Origin: Bacteroidota bacterium
Lineage (GTDB): Bacteria > Bacteroidota > Bacteroidia > Chitinophagales > Chitinophagaceae
Direction: 5' to 3'
Assembly: GCA_016712665.1 (NCBI GenBank)
Contig: JADJQP010000002.1
Span: 714,693-778,692 of the forward strand
DNA: 64,000 nucleotides
This document shows, in pieces, positions 20,119 through 31,534 of this stretch. Position 1 is the stretch's first letter; each line of letters opens with the position of its first letter. The notes below the pieces were generated by a model. It did no database searches, was not told the DNA's origin, and saw nothing but the letters and a program-made list of their open reading frames with translations. Position numbers and translations under genes: made by a program.

Positions 20119-22951
20119 ATGCATCTACATTCAAAGCAACAGCAGGAATTTTTGGCTCGACATATTGGTCCCAATGAAGGGGAAACTAAGGAAATGCTTC
20201 AAACCATTGGTATGGGCAGTGTCAACGAACTGATTGAAAAGACCGTACCGGCCTCCATCCGACTTCAAAAAGATTTAGCCGTAGATGCGCCCATTAGTGA
20301 ATTTGAGTATTTGAAAAAGATTACGGCTTTGGGTACTAAAAATAAATTGTACAAAGACTGTATTGGAATGGGCTATTATGGCACCATTACCCCAAGTGTC
20401 ATTTTACGAAACGTTTTTGAAAACCCGGGATGGTATACCCAATATACCCCGTATCAAGCTGAAATCGCACAAGGGCGTTTGGAAAGTTTATTAAATTTTC
20501 AAACAATGGTTGCCGATTTAACCGGTCTACCCATTGCCAATGCTTCCCTATTAGATGAAGCCACTGCTGCAGCCGAAGCAATGACTCTTCTCAATGGGTC
20601 GAAGGGCAAAGAGGGTAAACATAAATTTTTTGTAGATCAATATACCTTCGCACAAACCATTGATGTATTAAAGACGAGAGCCTTGCCGGTGGGTGTTGAA
20701 TTGGTGTTTGGCGACTTTGCTACCACCACCTTAGACGAAAGTTTCTTTGGTGCTTTGTTGCAATATCCCAATTCAGAAGGCGCCATTTGCGATTATAGAA
20801 ATTTTATTCAACAAGCACAAGCTGTTAACTGTGGCGTGGTAATGGCCTGCGATATTTTATCGCTTTCCTTATTGACTCCTCCGGGCGAATTAGGTGCTGA
20901 TGTAGCTATTGGCAATACGCAGCGATTTGGCGTACCAATGGGTTTTGGTGGCCCGCACGCAGCCTACTTCGCTACTAAAGACGAATACAAACGTGTGATT
21001 CCCGGTCGTATTATCGGGGTTAGTATAGATGCACAAGGCAATCGATGTCTTCGTATGGCTTTACAAACCCGTGAGCAACATATTCGTCGTGAAAAAGCTA
21101 CTTCAAATATTTGCACAGCCCAAGCCTTGCTCTCTAATATGGCTGCTATGTATGCCATCTATCACGGTGCCGATGGATTGCGTGATATTGCCAAACGAAT
21201 TTCAACATATACACAAGCATTAGCGAACGCCTTGGGTTCAAATAATGTACATGGTCAGTATTTTGATACCCTCAAAATTAAAGTAGCTGATGTAAAAAGC
21301 ACTGTCACTTCGCTCGAAAATGCAGGCTATAATGTTCGAGCGTATGCAGACAATCATATCGGTATTTCTATCGATGAAACCATTTTACCAAATGATTTGG
21401 GGGCTTTGGCTAATGCACTTGGTGCAGCACCAATCAGTTACTCAGATATACTAAGCAATATTCCGGACTGGGCAACACGTACTTCAGATTTTTTAACCCA
21501 TCAGGTTTTCAATTCACATCATAGTGAAAGTAAAATGATGCGTTATATTAAATCTTTGGAAGATAAGGATTTGGCGCTGAACCGATCCATGATTTCATTG
21601 GGTAGTTGTACCATGAAGCTTAATGCAGCTTCCGAAATGATTCCGGTAAGCAATCCACATTGGGGTTCCTTACACCCCTTTGCTCCAAAGCATCAATGGG
21701 TGGGGTATCAGGAGTTAATTGCCGAATTGGAAAAAGATTTATCGGAAATAACCGGCTTTGACGCCTGCAGTCTGCAACCCAACTCCGGGTGCTCAGGGTG
21801 AGTACGCAGGACTCCTTGTAATAAAAGCCTATCACGAAAGCCGAGGCGATCATCATAGAAATGTGATTCTGATTCCCATTTCTGCACATGGTACCAATCC
21901 AGCAAGCGCGGCAATGTGTGGATTTAAAATTGTAATTGTTGCTTGCGATGATAAGGGTAATATTGATGTGGCAGATATGCGCAGCAAAGCAGAACAATAT
22001 AAAGATTCCCTTGCAGGTTTGATGGTTACCTATCCTTCAACACACGGTGTGTTTGAAGAAACGATCAATGAAATTTGTCAATTGATTCATGACAATGGAG
22101 GACAGGTTTATATGGACGGTGCCAATATGAATGCACAAGTTGGGTTAACCTCGCCCGGAAATATTGGAGCGGATGTTTGTCATTTAAATTTACATAAAAC
22201 ATTTGCTATCCCTCATGGTGGCGGCGGACCCGGCATGGGCCCCATCTGCGTTAAATCGCAATTAGCCCCTTTCTTACCCAGTCACCCTGTGCATGCTACC
22301 GGTGGTGCTACACCCATACATGCAGTCAGTGCAGCCCCTTATGGAAGTGCGAGCATATTACTGATTTCATACGCCTATATCAAAATGTTGGGCAATGTGG
22401 GTTTAAAGAAATCTACTGAGTATGCCATTCTCAATGCAAATTACATGAAGGCTCGATTAGAAAAGGAATATAAAATTTTATACACGGGCACCAATGGTAC
22501 CTGCGCTCATGAGTTCATTGTTGATTTACGCCCCTTCAAGGCCTTTGGAATTGAGGCTGAGGATGTGGCTAAGAGATTGATGGATTTTGGATTTCATGCA
22601 CCTACCCTTTCCTTCCCGGTGGCAGGCACCTTGATGATTGAACCCACAGAAAGTGAGGACAAAGCAGAGTTAGATCGTTTCTGTGATGCCTTGTTATTTA
22701 TTAGAAAAGAAATTGAAGAAGTGATTCAGGGTCAATCGGATGCAAAAGACAATATTTTAAAACATGCTCCACATACACAATGGGTGATTACGGCTGATGA
22801 ATGGACTCGTCCTTATAGTCGCCAAGCTGCAGCATTTCCATTAGATTGGGTAAAGGCGAATAAATTTTGGCCTACTGTGAGTCGTGTAAATAATACGGCC
22901 GGCGATCGTCATTTGGTTTGTACTTGTGAGCCTATGGAAAGCTATATGTAA
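20119..22951 (+). CDS. gcvP: Glycine dehydrogenase (aminomethyl-transferring), glycine cleavage P protein (one frameshift)
   Basis: The P protein decarboxylates glycine with pyridoxal phosphate and passes the aminomethyl group to the lipoyl H protein. Both halves of the usual long single-chain form are present: N-terminal MGYYGTITPSVILRNVFENP, and the PLP lysine in the second half in CHLNLHKTFAIPHGGGGPG. The frame breaks at GGG 21787-21789; removing one G restores LQPNSGAQGEYAGLLVIKAY, the conserved family sequence. The repaired product is about 943 residues, normal for the family. The other glycine cleavage genes are not in the window. purD follows closely on the same strand; both link to one-carbon and purine metabolism. 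Confidence 0.93.
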
Positions 22952-22982
22952 TCATGCCTAGTTGTTTGCATTAAAATAATTT

Positions 22983-24254
22983 ATGAAAATACTCTTACTT
23001 GGAAGTGGCGGTCGTGAGCATGCCTTAGCCTGGAAAATTGCGCAAAGTCCGCTTTGTACTGAAATGTTCATTGCGCCCGGCAATCCGGGATGCATGCAAT
23101 TTGGCAAAATTGTTGAAATCTCTGTAAATGATTTTGAAGCACAAAAAACATTTTGTCTTGAACATAATATTGATATGGTGGTAGTGGGTCCCGAAGACCC
23201 TTTAGTTCATGGCATCTACGATTTTTTTCAACAAAGCACACTACAACATATTCATGTAATTGGCCCTTCTAAAATTGGCGCGCAGTTAGAAGGAAGTAAG
23301 GCTTTTGCAAAGCAATTTATGCAAAAAATGAATATCCCAACTGCCGGTTATAGAGAATTTACCCGTTCTAATTACGAAGACGGCATTGAATATATCAAAC
23401 AGCACACCTTACCCATTGTTTTGAAGGCTGATGGCTTAGCCGCCGGCAAAGGAGTTGTCATTGCAGAAAGTACCGATCATGCCTTAGCATCATTTCACGA
23501 AATGATACAAGACAAGAAATTTGGTGATGCAAGCACTACGGTGGTCATTGAAGAATTTTTGACGGGTATTGAATGTTCTGTCTTTGTACTTACGGATGGT
23601 ACGCATTATTGTTTGCTTCCTTCTGCCAAAGATTATAAACGTATTGGCGAAGGTGATAGAGGTTTGAATACAGGTGGTATGGGTGCTATCTCGCCGGTGC
23701 CTTTTGTAGATGACGCTTTTATGCAAAAAGTGACAGAAAGAATTATTGAGCCTACCATTAAAGGATTGCAGCAAGAACAAATTGTTTACAAAGGCTTTAT
23801 ATTTATTGGTTTAATAAAAGTCAATGAGGATCCCTATGTAATTGAATACAATTGCAGAATGGGCGACCCTGAAACTGAAGTAGTGATGCCGAGAATAGCG
23901 AATGATTTGCTTCCTCTTTTGACTGCTTTAAAAAATGAAACATTGCATGAACATACTTGCAAAATAGCACCTCATCATGCTGCTACCATTATGCTGGTAA
24001 GTGCCGGATATCCTGAAGATTATGAAAAAGGAAAAGTAATTAGCGGTGTGGAAGATGTGAAAGATAGCATTGTATTTCATGCAGGCACAAAAATTATTAA
24101 TGACGAATTACAAACCAATGGTGGTCGGGTAATTGCCATTACTTCCTTAGGTGATACTTTGCAAAATGCAATCAAGCTATCAAATGCAAATGCCTTAAAA
24201 ATTAGTTTTGAAGGCAACTATTTTAGAAAAGATATTGGTTGGGAGTTTGAGTAA
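22983..24254 (+). CDS. purD: Phosphoribosylamine-glycine ligase
   Basis: A 423-residue GAR synthetase, the second step of purine synthesis, joining glycine to phosphoribosylamine with ATP. Visible motifs: start KILLLGSGGREHALAWKIAQ, HVIGPSKIGAQLEGSKAFAK, ATP-grasp segment KADGLAAGKGVVIAES, and metal-binding region VIEYNCRMGDPETEVVMPR. The length is typical and the frame intact. It lies 31 bp after gcvP in the same direction, so co-transcription is likely and metabolically sensible because both use glycine. Confidence 0.95.
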   Translation: MKILLLGSGGREHALAWKIAQSPLCTEMFIAPGNPGCMQFGKIVEISVNDFEAQKTFCLEHNIDMVVVGPEDPLVHGIYDFFQQSTLQHIHVIGPSKIGAQLEGSKAFAKQFMQKMNIPTAGYREFTRSNYEDGIEYIKQHTLPIVLKADGLAAGKGVVIAESTDHALASFHEMIQDKKFGDASTTVVIEEFLTGIECSVFVLTDGTHYCLLPSAKDYKRIGEGDRGLNTGGMGAISPVPFVDDAFMQKVTERIIEPTIKGLQQEQIVYKGFIFIGLIKVNEDPYVIEYNCRMGDPETEVVMPRIANDLLPLLTALKNETLHEHTCKIAPHHAATIMLVSAGYPEDYEKGKVISGVEDVKDSIVFHAGTKIINDELQTNGGRVIAITSLGDTLQNAIKLSNANALKISFEGNYFRKDIGWEFE

Positions 24255-24277
24255 AAATGAAATTCATTTTCCGGTCC

Positions 24278-24325
24278 TATGCTTCGACTTTCCTGCTAAA
24301 GCGAGACAAGCGCTCAACATGACAT
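24278..24325. repeat. 48-bp intergenic repeat, copy 1
   Basis: Begins TATGCTTCGACTTTC and ends CTCAACATGACAT. It differs from copy 2 at one base (T versus C after CTTTCC). It contains the short inverted stretch GCTAAAGC and resembles the dispersed GCTTCGAC...CTCAACATGAC intergenic elements common in this phylum. It lies between the convergent genes purD and desaturase. Confidence 0.8.
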
Positions 24326-24348
24326 GAAAACGAATGATCGATTTGTAT

Positions 24349-24396
24349 TATGCTTCGACTTTCCCGCTAAAGCGAGACAAGCGCTCAACATGACAT
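24349..24396. repeat. 48-bp intergenic repeat, copy 2
   Basis: Direct repeat of copy 1 with 47 of 48 bases identical, 23 bp after it. In this copy the core reads CGCTAAAGCG, a perfect small palindrome, so the transcript could form a short hairpin. No third copy was found in the window. Confidence 0.8.
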
Positions 24397-24432
24397 AAAA
24401 ATTGACAATCACCCCCTTTCTTTAACATGGAT

Positions 24433-25547
24433 TTATACATTCGCTAAATCAAAATCGCTTTGTAAGCCAAACTTCTTAAGCATTCTAATATGTGAGGCTA
24501 AGGCAGAAAAATAACCCGAATTGTTGATATAGGGAACTCCAAATTCTTGTGCTGTCTCCTCCACAATGTGCGCTATTTTCGGATAATGTATATGACAAAT
24601 ATCCGGAAAATATGATGCTCAATTTGATGTGTTAATCCGCCTGCATACCAGGTAAGTAATTTATTATTGTGACCAAAATCAGCTGTTGTTTGCAATTGAT
24701 GAATGGCCCATTCATTTTCGATTTCACCTTTATCGTTTGGCATCGGAAAGGCAGCCCCTTCCACCACATGTGCCAACTGAAATACGGTAGAAAGTACAAA
24801 ACCGCCGATGGCATGCATCAGAAAAAAGCCACCAAAAATCAAACCGGCACTATAATCTAAATACCAAATCGGTAAAATTATCATATACACCACATATACA
24901 ACTTTGAAAAAAATCAATTTAAATAAATCCCAATAGTATTGCGATTTACTAGCCTTACTAACACCATTACGTGAATAGGTGAAGAACTGCTTATAATCTT
25001 TCATGAGTACCCAGCTGATGGTGGCCAAACAATAGGCAAAAAATGCATAGACGTGCTGATACCGTTGCACCGGATGCCATTTAAAAAAAGGACTCCAACG
25101 CATTTTTAATCGTTGCTCAATATCCTCATCTACATGGGTAATATTGGTATAGGTATGATGTAAAATATTATGCTGTAGGCGCCAATTCACATCAAATCCT
25201 CCTAATATATTGAGCGTACCACCCAGTATCATATTCACAAACTTATTATGGCTGTACGCACCATGATTGGCATCATGCATAACTCCCATACCCACACCAG
25301 CTACTCCAAAGCCGGCAATAATATAACCGATAATCACGGCCCAACCGGGCATCGGATTAAATATATACAAAGCTGCTAAGGGCAACAGATACATACTTAG
25401 CAATACAACTGATTTAAAAATCATGGCCCCGTTTGCCTGCTTGTCGATATTATTGTCTATAAAATACTGATCGACCCGTTGCTTTAGTGTTTTTAGGAAT
25501 TGTGTCCTTTCCTTATTGACAAACTTCACTCGCTTTTTTTGCTCCAT
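24433..25547 (-). CDS. Membrane fatty acid desaturase (one frameshift near the C-terminus)
   Basis: A diiron acyl-lipid/acyl-CoA desaturase of about 371 residues after repair. The three histidine boxes are visible: HDANHGAYSH, the HNILHHTYTN box, and QIEHHIF near the end. Hydrophobic segments around residues 40-85 and 160-240 anchor it in the inner membrane. The frame breaks at the A4 run 24607-24610; adding one base turns the ending into FPDICHIHYPKIAHIVEETA and continues to a stop at 24433, as in intact family members. The start at 25547 (MEQKKRVKFVNKER) is chosen over an upstream in-frame start. The enzyme adjusts membrane lipid unsaturation; its position specificity is not known. Confidence 0.87.
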
Positions 25548-25681
25548 ATTTTTTTGAATATACGCAAATATAATCAAAAAGACCTCAATTTTTTAACATT
25601 AAAGGTTAAAATCAACATGATAAGTATCAACAATTTTTATGGGTATATAGAATAAACACCAGCTACTTGACTGAATATTGC

Positions 25682-27033
25682 TTACTCCTTCACAAATTTC
25701 GAAACGTGTTGATTCCCTTCGGCACCAATGATTACAAAATAAATTCCCGGAATCAAGTCGGATATATCAACCTTATTGCCGACATATTGAGTGGGTTGCA
25801 CTTGCCCTAGGGTATTCAACACTTGCAATGATTCAAAAGTGAGATCTTGAGGTATTATCAAAAACTGATGTGCAGGATTGGGATACAGTACTACTTGAAT
25901 TTGTTTCGTAATATCGGTGGTAGCAGCCGGATAGGTGCTTGCCCGAAATTTTATGGAGTATTGATTATTAGCATCATTGGCATTTCTAAATCCTACTTGG
26001 ACACTGCCACTATCTGCAGGAATGGTGGTAATAAAATCGAGACTAAACAACAGCGTATCGTTTGCAGGCACCATTACGGTTATGCTATCATCAGTAGGTG
26101 AGTAGCAAACATCTGCGCAAAATGCCGTTTGCCAAGTTGGCGGCAAGTTCTTCTGCAATTTTTTGATTCCTATAGTTACATTATCATTGCTATTGTTGAC
26201 CAAATTGGCATAATCATACACAATGCTACCTGCATTGCCAGTTGCATTATTATTGAGTACCTGTACCTGAAAAGTACCTGCTCCAGCTCCCACAGTACAC
26301 AAACCGCTATTGATACCTAAAAGACTGTCAATATCACAAAATATATTATCATTATTTTTATGAAACCACCCATGCTTGGCATAAATTTTTCCGTTGGTAT
26401 CTATTAAATACGCATTATTTGGCGCAGGGCCAAAGGTCGACCACCATTCATTGCATGGGCCATCGATAAAAATAGGTGCATTTATTGTGGACCAAAAATT
26501 CATGGTATCCACCATATGTTTACGCATACCATAGGTGGTAGGTTGTGGAAAAAAAGAATCCCTGCATTGAGGTTTTGATTTCCAATATTCACATAACCGA
26601 AATATACCGAAGTATCTGTAGGATGTGCTTCTAAGGTATAAATCACATATACTTGTATTTGATTACCGTACGTACTGACCACTTGATTAATGATGGGAAT
26701 TTTACCCATAAACACAGGACAGGTTAAGGAGCCTGCCACAAGGAGGACCGGTTTGCCGGTAGCTAATTTCTGCGACAAAACTAAGGAATCTCCATTCAGA
26801 TCGTACAATTTAAAATCATGTGCAAAATTGCCTTCACTTAAGCCGCTGGTATAAAAACTGCCTAAGTACCACGGAATGGTACATACAGTCGCATTATCAA
26901 CCGGCAGCGTATTTAAGCCAATAGATGGAAGTAATTGTGCATGGGAAACGAATCCAAAGCCAACATAAATGATAGCCATAAAAAGTCTCCATAATTTGCT
27001 TGCCCGGCGGAAGAGGTTTATACGATTATTCAT
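25682..27033 (-). CDS. Secreted deiodinase-like redoxin protein with T9SS type A sorting domain (one frameshift)
   Basis: About 450 residues after repair. An N-terminal signal peptide ends near GFVSHAQ. A thioredoxin-fold domain follows, containing GSLTCPVFMGKIP and QVYVIYTLEAHPTD, which align by eye with the GS-x-T-U/C-PP-F and VYIEEAHP-D motifs of iodothyronine deiodinases, with Cys in place of selenocysteine. Later NAYLIDTNGKIYAKHGWF fits the same fold. A beta-sandwich region and a C-terminal T9SS sorting domain (VVLYPNPAHQF to the end) predict export to the cell surface. The frame breaks in the A7 run 26549-26555 (one base missing). The start at 27033 is favoured because a TATTTTTG box directly abuts the earlier ATG at 27057. 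Confidence 0.75.
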
Positions 27034-27058
27034 AAGCAGAGATTGTTGCTTTGACATT

Positions 27059-27066
27059 CAAAAATA
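27059..27066 (-). promoter_or_regulatory. -7 promoter box TATTTTTG for the deiodinase-like gene
   Basis: Exact TAnnTTTG match one base before an ATG at 27057. Transcription would begin at or inside that codon, so the next ATG (27033) is the likelier start. Confidence 0.45.
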
Positions 27067-27149
27067 GCAATAGTAAATGAATGGTAAAATAGAAATGTTG
27101 TTTTATGTGAATGCGAACCTAATCAGTGCTTTGCAATAGTACTCAAAAT

Positions 27150-27177
27150 AAGAGGCCAACCTAGCGGTTGGCCTCTT
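27150..27177 (-). terminator. Strong hairpin terminator after rpoC
   Basis: A perfect 12-bp stem (AAGAGGCCAACC with GGTTGGCCTCTT) closes a 4-base loop, followed on the minus strand by ATTTTGAG. It lies 37 bp past the rpoC stop and separates rpoC from the next minus-strand gene. Confidence 0.8.
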
Positions 27178-27214
27178 ACTATTTTTATTTTGATAATTGG
27201 AACTAAAATAGAAT

Positions 27215-30200
27215 CTATTCCTCATCGTCAAACTGAAGGAGTTCTTGAGAATTACGAAGTATTTCATATTCATCTTTACTACCTACCATCATATTTTCAA
27301 ATTCCTTCATTCCGGTACCTGCCGGTATTAAATTACCGGTGATTACATTCTCTTTTAAACCCCACATATAATCCGTTTTACCAGCAATGGCAGCTTGAGA
27401 AAGCACCTTGGTGGTTTCCTGGAAGGAAGCCGCTGATATCCATGAGAAGGTTCCCAATGAGGCTTTTGTAATCCCTAATAAATTAGGACTTGAAGTGGCC
27501 GGTTGCGCATTTCGATATTGAACCAAGGTTTTATCATTTCTTCGTAATAATGAATTTTCTTCTCTTACTTCACGAAGGGTTGAAATTTGTCCCGGAGCCA
27601 TTTTATCTGAATTGCCGGCATCGGTAACTACCACCTTATCAAATACCCAATCATTTTCTTCTTGGAATTCTAATTTATCTACGATATCTCCTTCAAGGAA
27701 TTTGGTATCTCCTGCATCGGCAATCGTTACTTTACGCATCATTTGACGAACAATAACCTCAACGTGCTTATCATTAATTTTTACACCTTGTAAACGGTAT
27801 ACCTCTTGAATTTCATTTACCAGATAGCCTTGCACCGCAAACGGCCCTTTAATATTCAAGATATCGCTTGGAGTAATCGATCCATCACTTAATGGAGTCC
27901 CTGCTTTGATAAAGTCACCTTCTTGCACAATAATGTGCTTGGTAAGAGGAACCAAGTATTTCTTCACGATACCATCTTTACTTTCAATGCTGATTTCACG
28001 GTTTCCACGTTTTACACCACCAAATGCTACTACACCATCAATTTCAGCTACTACAGCCGGATTGGAAGGATTACGTGCTTCAAACAACTCCGTAACACGA
28101 GGTAGACCTCCGGTGATATCTCTTGAACGACCCATCACACGAGGAATTTTCACTAAAATTTGACCACTTTGGATGGTGTCGCCATCATTAATAATCAAGT
28201 GCGATCCAACAGGGATATTGTAAAACTTATTATCTTTTCCTTCAACATGAAGGGCCGGAATTTTTGTTTTATCTTTTGTTTCAATAATTACTTTTTCACG
28301 TAAACCGGATTGTTCATCCACTTCTTCGCGATACGTGATGCCATCCACTACATTCTCAAAACGCACCTTACCGGAAATTTCAGAAATAATCACCGCATTA
28401 AAAGGATCCCATGAACAAATTTCATCACCCTTTTTCAACTTCTGACCATTCTTAACCTTCAAGGTAGAACCGTATGGAATTTCACTAGTTACCAATACAA
28501 TCCCTTCTTCATTCACAATACGCATTTCGCCCATACGGGTAATCACCACCACATTTTCGGTACCGTCTTTGCTGGTAAATTTGGTAGTTCGCACACTGTC
28601 AAATTCAATTTTACCTTCAAATTTAGCCGTCATCTGCGATTCGATAGCTGAAGAACTTGCGGCACCACCCACGTGGAAGGTACGAAGTGTAAGCTGGGTA
28701 CCTGGCTCACCAATGGACTGAGCAGCAATAATACCCACGGTATCATCCATTTGGGCCATTTTGCCATTGGCAAGATTCACACCATAGCATTTTGCACAAA
28801 CACCGCGCTTACTTTCGCAAGTAAGTACCGAACGAATTTCTACTGTATCAATACCTGAATCATCTACTAGTTTTGCCAAATCTTCGGTGATTTCCATGCC
28901 CGCTTCGATGATTAAATTTCCAAGAGGATCTAATACATCGTGCAAGGACGTTCTACCAACAATTCGATCAATCAAGGGTTCCACAATATCATCATTTTCT
29001 TTTAATGCAGAGATGGCAATACCTCTTAGGGTTCCGCAATCTGTTTCACGAATAATAACATCTTGTGCCACATCCACCAAACGACGGGTAAGGTAACCCG
29101 CATCCGCTGTTTTCAACGCGGTATCCGCAAGACCTTTACGCGCACCGTGGGTTGAGATAAAGTACTCTAATACGTTCAATCCATCTTTAAAGTTTGAAAG
29201 AATTGGATTCTCGATAATCTCTGAACCGCTGCTACCACTTTTACGTGGTTTCGCCATCAATCCTCTAATACCGGAAAGCTGTTTAATTTGTTGTTTACTA
29301 CCACGCGCACCACTATCAAGCATCATATAAACAGAATTAAATCCTTGTTTATCTGCAGCCATCTCTTTTATCAAGGTTTCTGTAACTCTTGTATCCACAC
29401 GACTCCAAACGTCGATAATCTGATTATAACGCTCATTATTGGTAATCAAACCTAAGTTATAATTATCCCATACCTCATTTACCTCACTGGTTGCTGCTTC
29501 CAGCATTTTTTGCTTAACGTCCGGTATAATCAAATCTTCCGGATTAAAGGACAATCCCCCTCTGAAGGCGGTTCTAAATCCTAAGGTTTTAATATCATCC
29601 AAGAACTTTACCGTTGTTGGGATATCTGTATACTTGATTACATCGCCAATAATAGTTCGCAATGATTTCTTGGTAAGAATTTCATTAATAAAACCAACTT
29701 TTTCAGGTGTATTTTGATTGAAAATTACACGGCCTACAGTGGTTTCAATTAATTTATTTGAAATGCTTCCGTCTGCATTTCGCACATTGGCTTTTACTTT
29801 TATAAAGGCATGTAAATCAACAACGCCCTCATTGTGGGCAATGATAACCTCCTCTGCGCTATAGAATGCCATACCTTCCCCTCTTACCGGATCGTTGGCT
29901 AAATTTCTTTTTCCTTTTGATATATAGTAAAGACCCAATACCATGTCCTGAGAAGGAAGGGTAATAGGTGTTCCATTTTGAGGATTCAAAATATTGTGTG
30001 AGGAAAGCATTAAAATTTGAGCCTCCAAAACCGCTGCATTGCTCAACGGAACATGCACCGCCATTTGGTCACCATCAAAATCCGCATTAAAGGACGAACA
30101 AACTAACGGATGCAATTGAATGGCCTTTCCTTCAATCAATTTAGGCTGGAAAGCCTGAATGGACAATCTGTGAAGGGTTGGGGCCCTGTTCAATAAGATC

Positions 30201-31534
30201 GGGTGCCCTTTCAAAATATTTTCAAGGATATCCCAAACAACAGCTTCTTTTTTCTCTACCAATTTCTTAGCTGATTTTACTGTTTTTACGATACCTCTTT
30301 CAATTAATTTTCTAATTACAAAGGGTTTGAAAAGCTCGGCTGCCATATCTTTTGGCAAACCGCACTCATGCAATTTCAATTCAGGTCCTACCACAATTAC
30401 CGAACGACCTGAGTAATCAACCCGTTTACCTAATAAGTTTTGACGGAAACGTCCTTGTTTACCTTTCAAAACATCAGAAAGTGATTTTAGGGCACGTCCA
30501 CCTTCTGCTTTAACAGCATTTGATTTACGTGAGTTATCCATTAAACTATCAATCGCTTCCTGCAACATACGTTTTTCGTTACGTAAGATTACCTCTGGTG
30601 CTTTGATTTCTAAAAGTCTTTTCAGACGATTGTTTCTGATGATAACACGACGATATAAATCGTTCAAATCAGAAGATGCAAAACGGCCACCATCCAATGG
30701 AACCAATGGACGTAACTCAGGTGGTATTACAGGAATATACTGCATTACCATCCACTCCGGCTTATTGACAATATGTGAGTTCGCCTCACGAAAAGCTTCT
30801 ACTACACTAAGGCGTTTCAAAGCTTCTGCCTTACGTTGTTGAGAGGTTTCAAACGCAGCTGCATTACGTAACTGATAAGACAATGCGTCTAAATCAATAC
30901 GAGAAAGAAGCATTTGCACAGCCTCAGCACCCATTTTAGCGATAAATTTGTTAGGATCATCATCGCTTAGCATTTGATTCTCCTTTGGCAATTTATCTAA
31001 AATATCTAAATATTCATCTTCGGTCAAAAGAGCCATGTGGGTGTCTTCAGTCTCCTTCATGGTCAATGCAGAACGGATCATGCTATCAGCCTCTCCACCT
31101 TGAATGACACAATATCTTTCATAATATACAAGAGATTCCAATTTCTTAGACCCTGTACCTAATAAATAACCGATTTTATTGGGTAATGATTTAAAGTACC
31201 AAATATGAACCACAGGAACAACCAATTTGATATGCCCCATACGCTCGCGTCGAACTTTCTTTTCGGTAACTTCTACACCGCAACGGTCGCAAACAATCCC
31301 ACGATAACGAATACGCTTGTACTTTCCGCAATAGCACTCATAATCTTTGGTTGGTCCAAATATTTTTTCGCAAAACAAACCATCTCTTTCAGGTTTGTAG
31401 GTACGATAATTGATTGTTTCGGGTTTGAGTACTTCTCCAAAACTTCTATCTAAAATAGAATCCGGAGACGCTAAAGTGATGATAATTTTGTTGAAGGTGG
31501 GTCTCTGTTTGTTGTCGTTTTTTCTGAAACTCAT
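27215..31534 (-). CDS. rpoC: DNA-directed RNA polymerase subunit beta'
   Basis: A 1439-residue intact beta' subunit. The N-terminal zinc site is CYCGKYKRIRYRGIVCDRCG, the catalytic magnesium motif is NADFDGDQMAVH, the trigger-loop area carries GARKGLADTALKTADAGYLT, and the second zinc cluster includes CESKRGVCAKCYG. It forms the polymerase active-site half with beta. In most bacteria rpoB lies immediately upstream, but here the upstream DNA is a 308-bp non-coding gap and then the grasp-with-spasm island, and rpoB is not in the window. A promoter-like element at 31772-31803 could drive rpoC on its own. A strong hairpin terminator follows. Confidence 0.98.
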   Translation of the reverse strand: MSFRKNDNKQRPTFNKIIITLASPDSILDRSFGEVLKPETINYRTYKPERDGLFCEKIFGPTKDYECYCGKYKRIRYRGIVCDRCGVEVTEKKVRRERMGHIKLVVPVVHIWYFKSLPNKIGYLLGTGSKKLESLVYYERYCVIQGGEADSMIRSALTMKETEDTHMALLTEDEYLDILDKLPKENQMLSDDDPNKFIAKMGAEAVQMLLSRIDLDALSYQLRNAAAFETSQQRKAEALKRLSVVEAFREANSHIVNKPEWMVMQYIPVIPPELRPLVPLDGGRFASSDLNDLYRRVIIRNNRLKRLLEIKAPEVILRNEKRMLQEAIDSLMDNSRKSNAVKAEGGRALKSLSDVLKGKQGRFRQNLLGKRVDYSGRSVIVVGPELKLHECGLPKDMAAELFKPFVIRKLIERGIVKTVKSAKKLVEKKEAVVWDILENILKGHPILLNRAPTLHRLSIQAFQPKLIEGKAIQLHPLVCSSFNADFDGDQMAVHVPLSNAAVLEAQILMLSSHNILNPQNGTPITLPSQDMVLGLYYISKGKRNLANDPVRGEGMAFYSAEEVIIAHNEGVVDLHAFIKVKANVRNADGSISNKLIETTVGRVIFNQNTPEKVGFINEILTKKSLRTIIGDVIKYTDIPTTVKFLDDIKTLGFRTAFRGGLSFNPEDLIIPDVKQKMLEAATSEVNEVWDNYNLGLITNNERYNQIIDVWSRVDTRVTETLIKEMAADKQGFNSVYMMLDSGARGSKQQIKQLSGIRGLMAKPRKSGSSGSEIIENPILSNFKDGLNVLEYFISTHGARKGLADTALKTADAGYLTRRLVDVAQDVIIRETDCGTLRGIAISALKENDDIVEPLIDRIVGRTSLHDVLDPLGNLIIEAGMEITEDLAKLVDDSGIDTVEIRSVLTCESKRGVCAKCYGVNLANGKMAQMDDTVGIIAAQSIGEPGTQLTLRTFHVGGAASSSAIESQMTAKFEGKIEFDSVRTTKFTSKDGTENVVVITRMGEMRIVNEEGIVLVTSEIPYGSTLKVKNGQKLKKGDEICSWDPFNAVIISEISGKVRFENVVDGITYREEVDEQSGLREKVIIETKDKTKIPALHVEGKDNKFYNIPVGSHLIINDGDTIQSGQILVKIPRVMGRSRDITGGLPRVTELFEARNPSNPAVVAEIDGVVAFGGVKRGNREISIESKDGIVKKYLVPLTKHIIVQEGDFIKAGTPLSDGSITPSDILNIKGPFAVQGYLVNEIQEVYRLQGVKINDKHVEVIVRQMMRKVTIADAGDTKFLEGDIVDKLEFQEENDWVFDKVVVTDAGNSDKMAPGQISTLREVREENSLLRRNDKTLVQYRNAQPATSSPNLLGITKASLGTFSWISAASFQETTKVLSQAAIAGKTDYMWGLKENVITGNLIPAGTGMKEFENMMVGSKDEYEILRNSQELLQFDDEE

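Noticed and set aside
24278..24396. Minimal CRISPR array
   Set aside because: Only two repeats with one 23-bp spacer, no cas genes, and sequence resembling dispersed intergenic elements.
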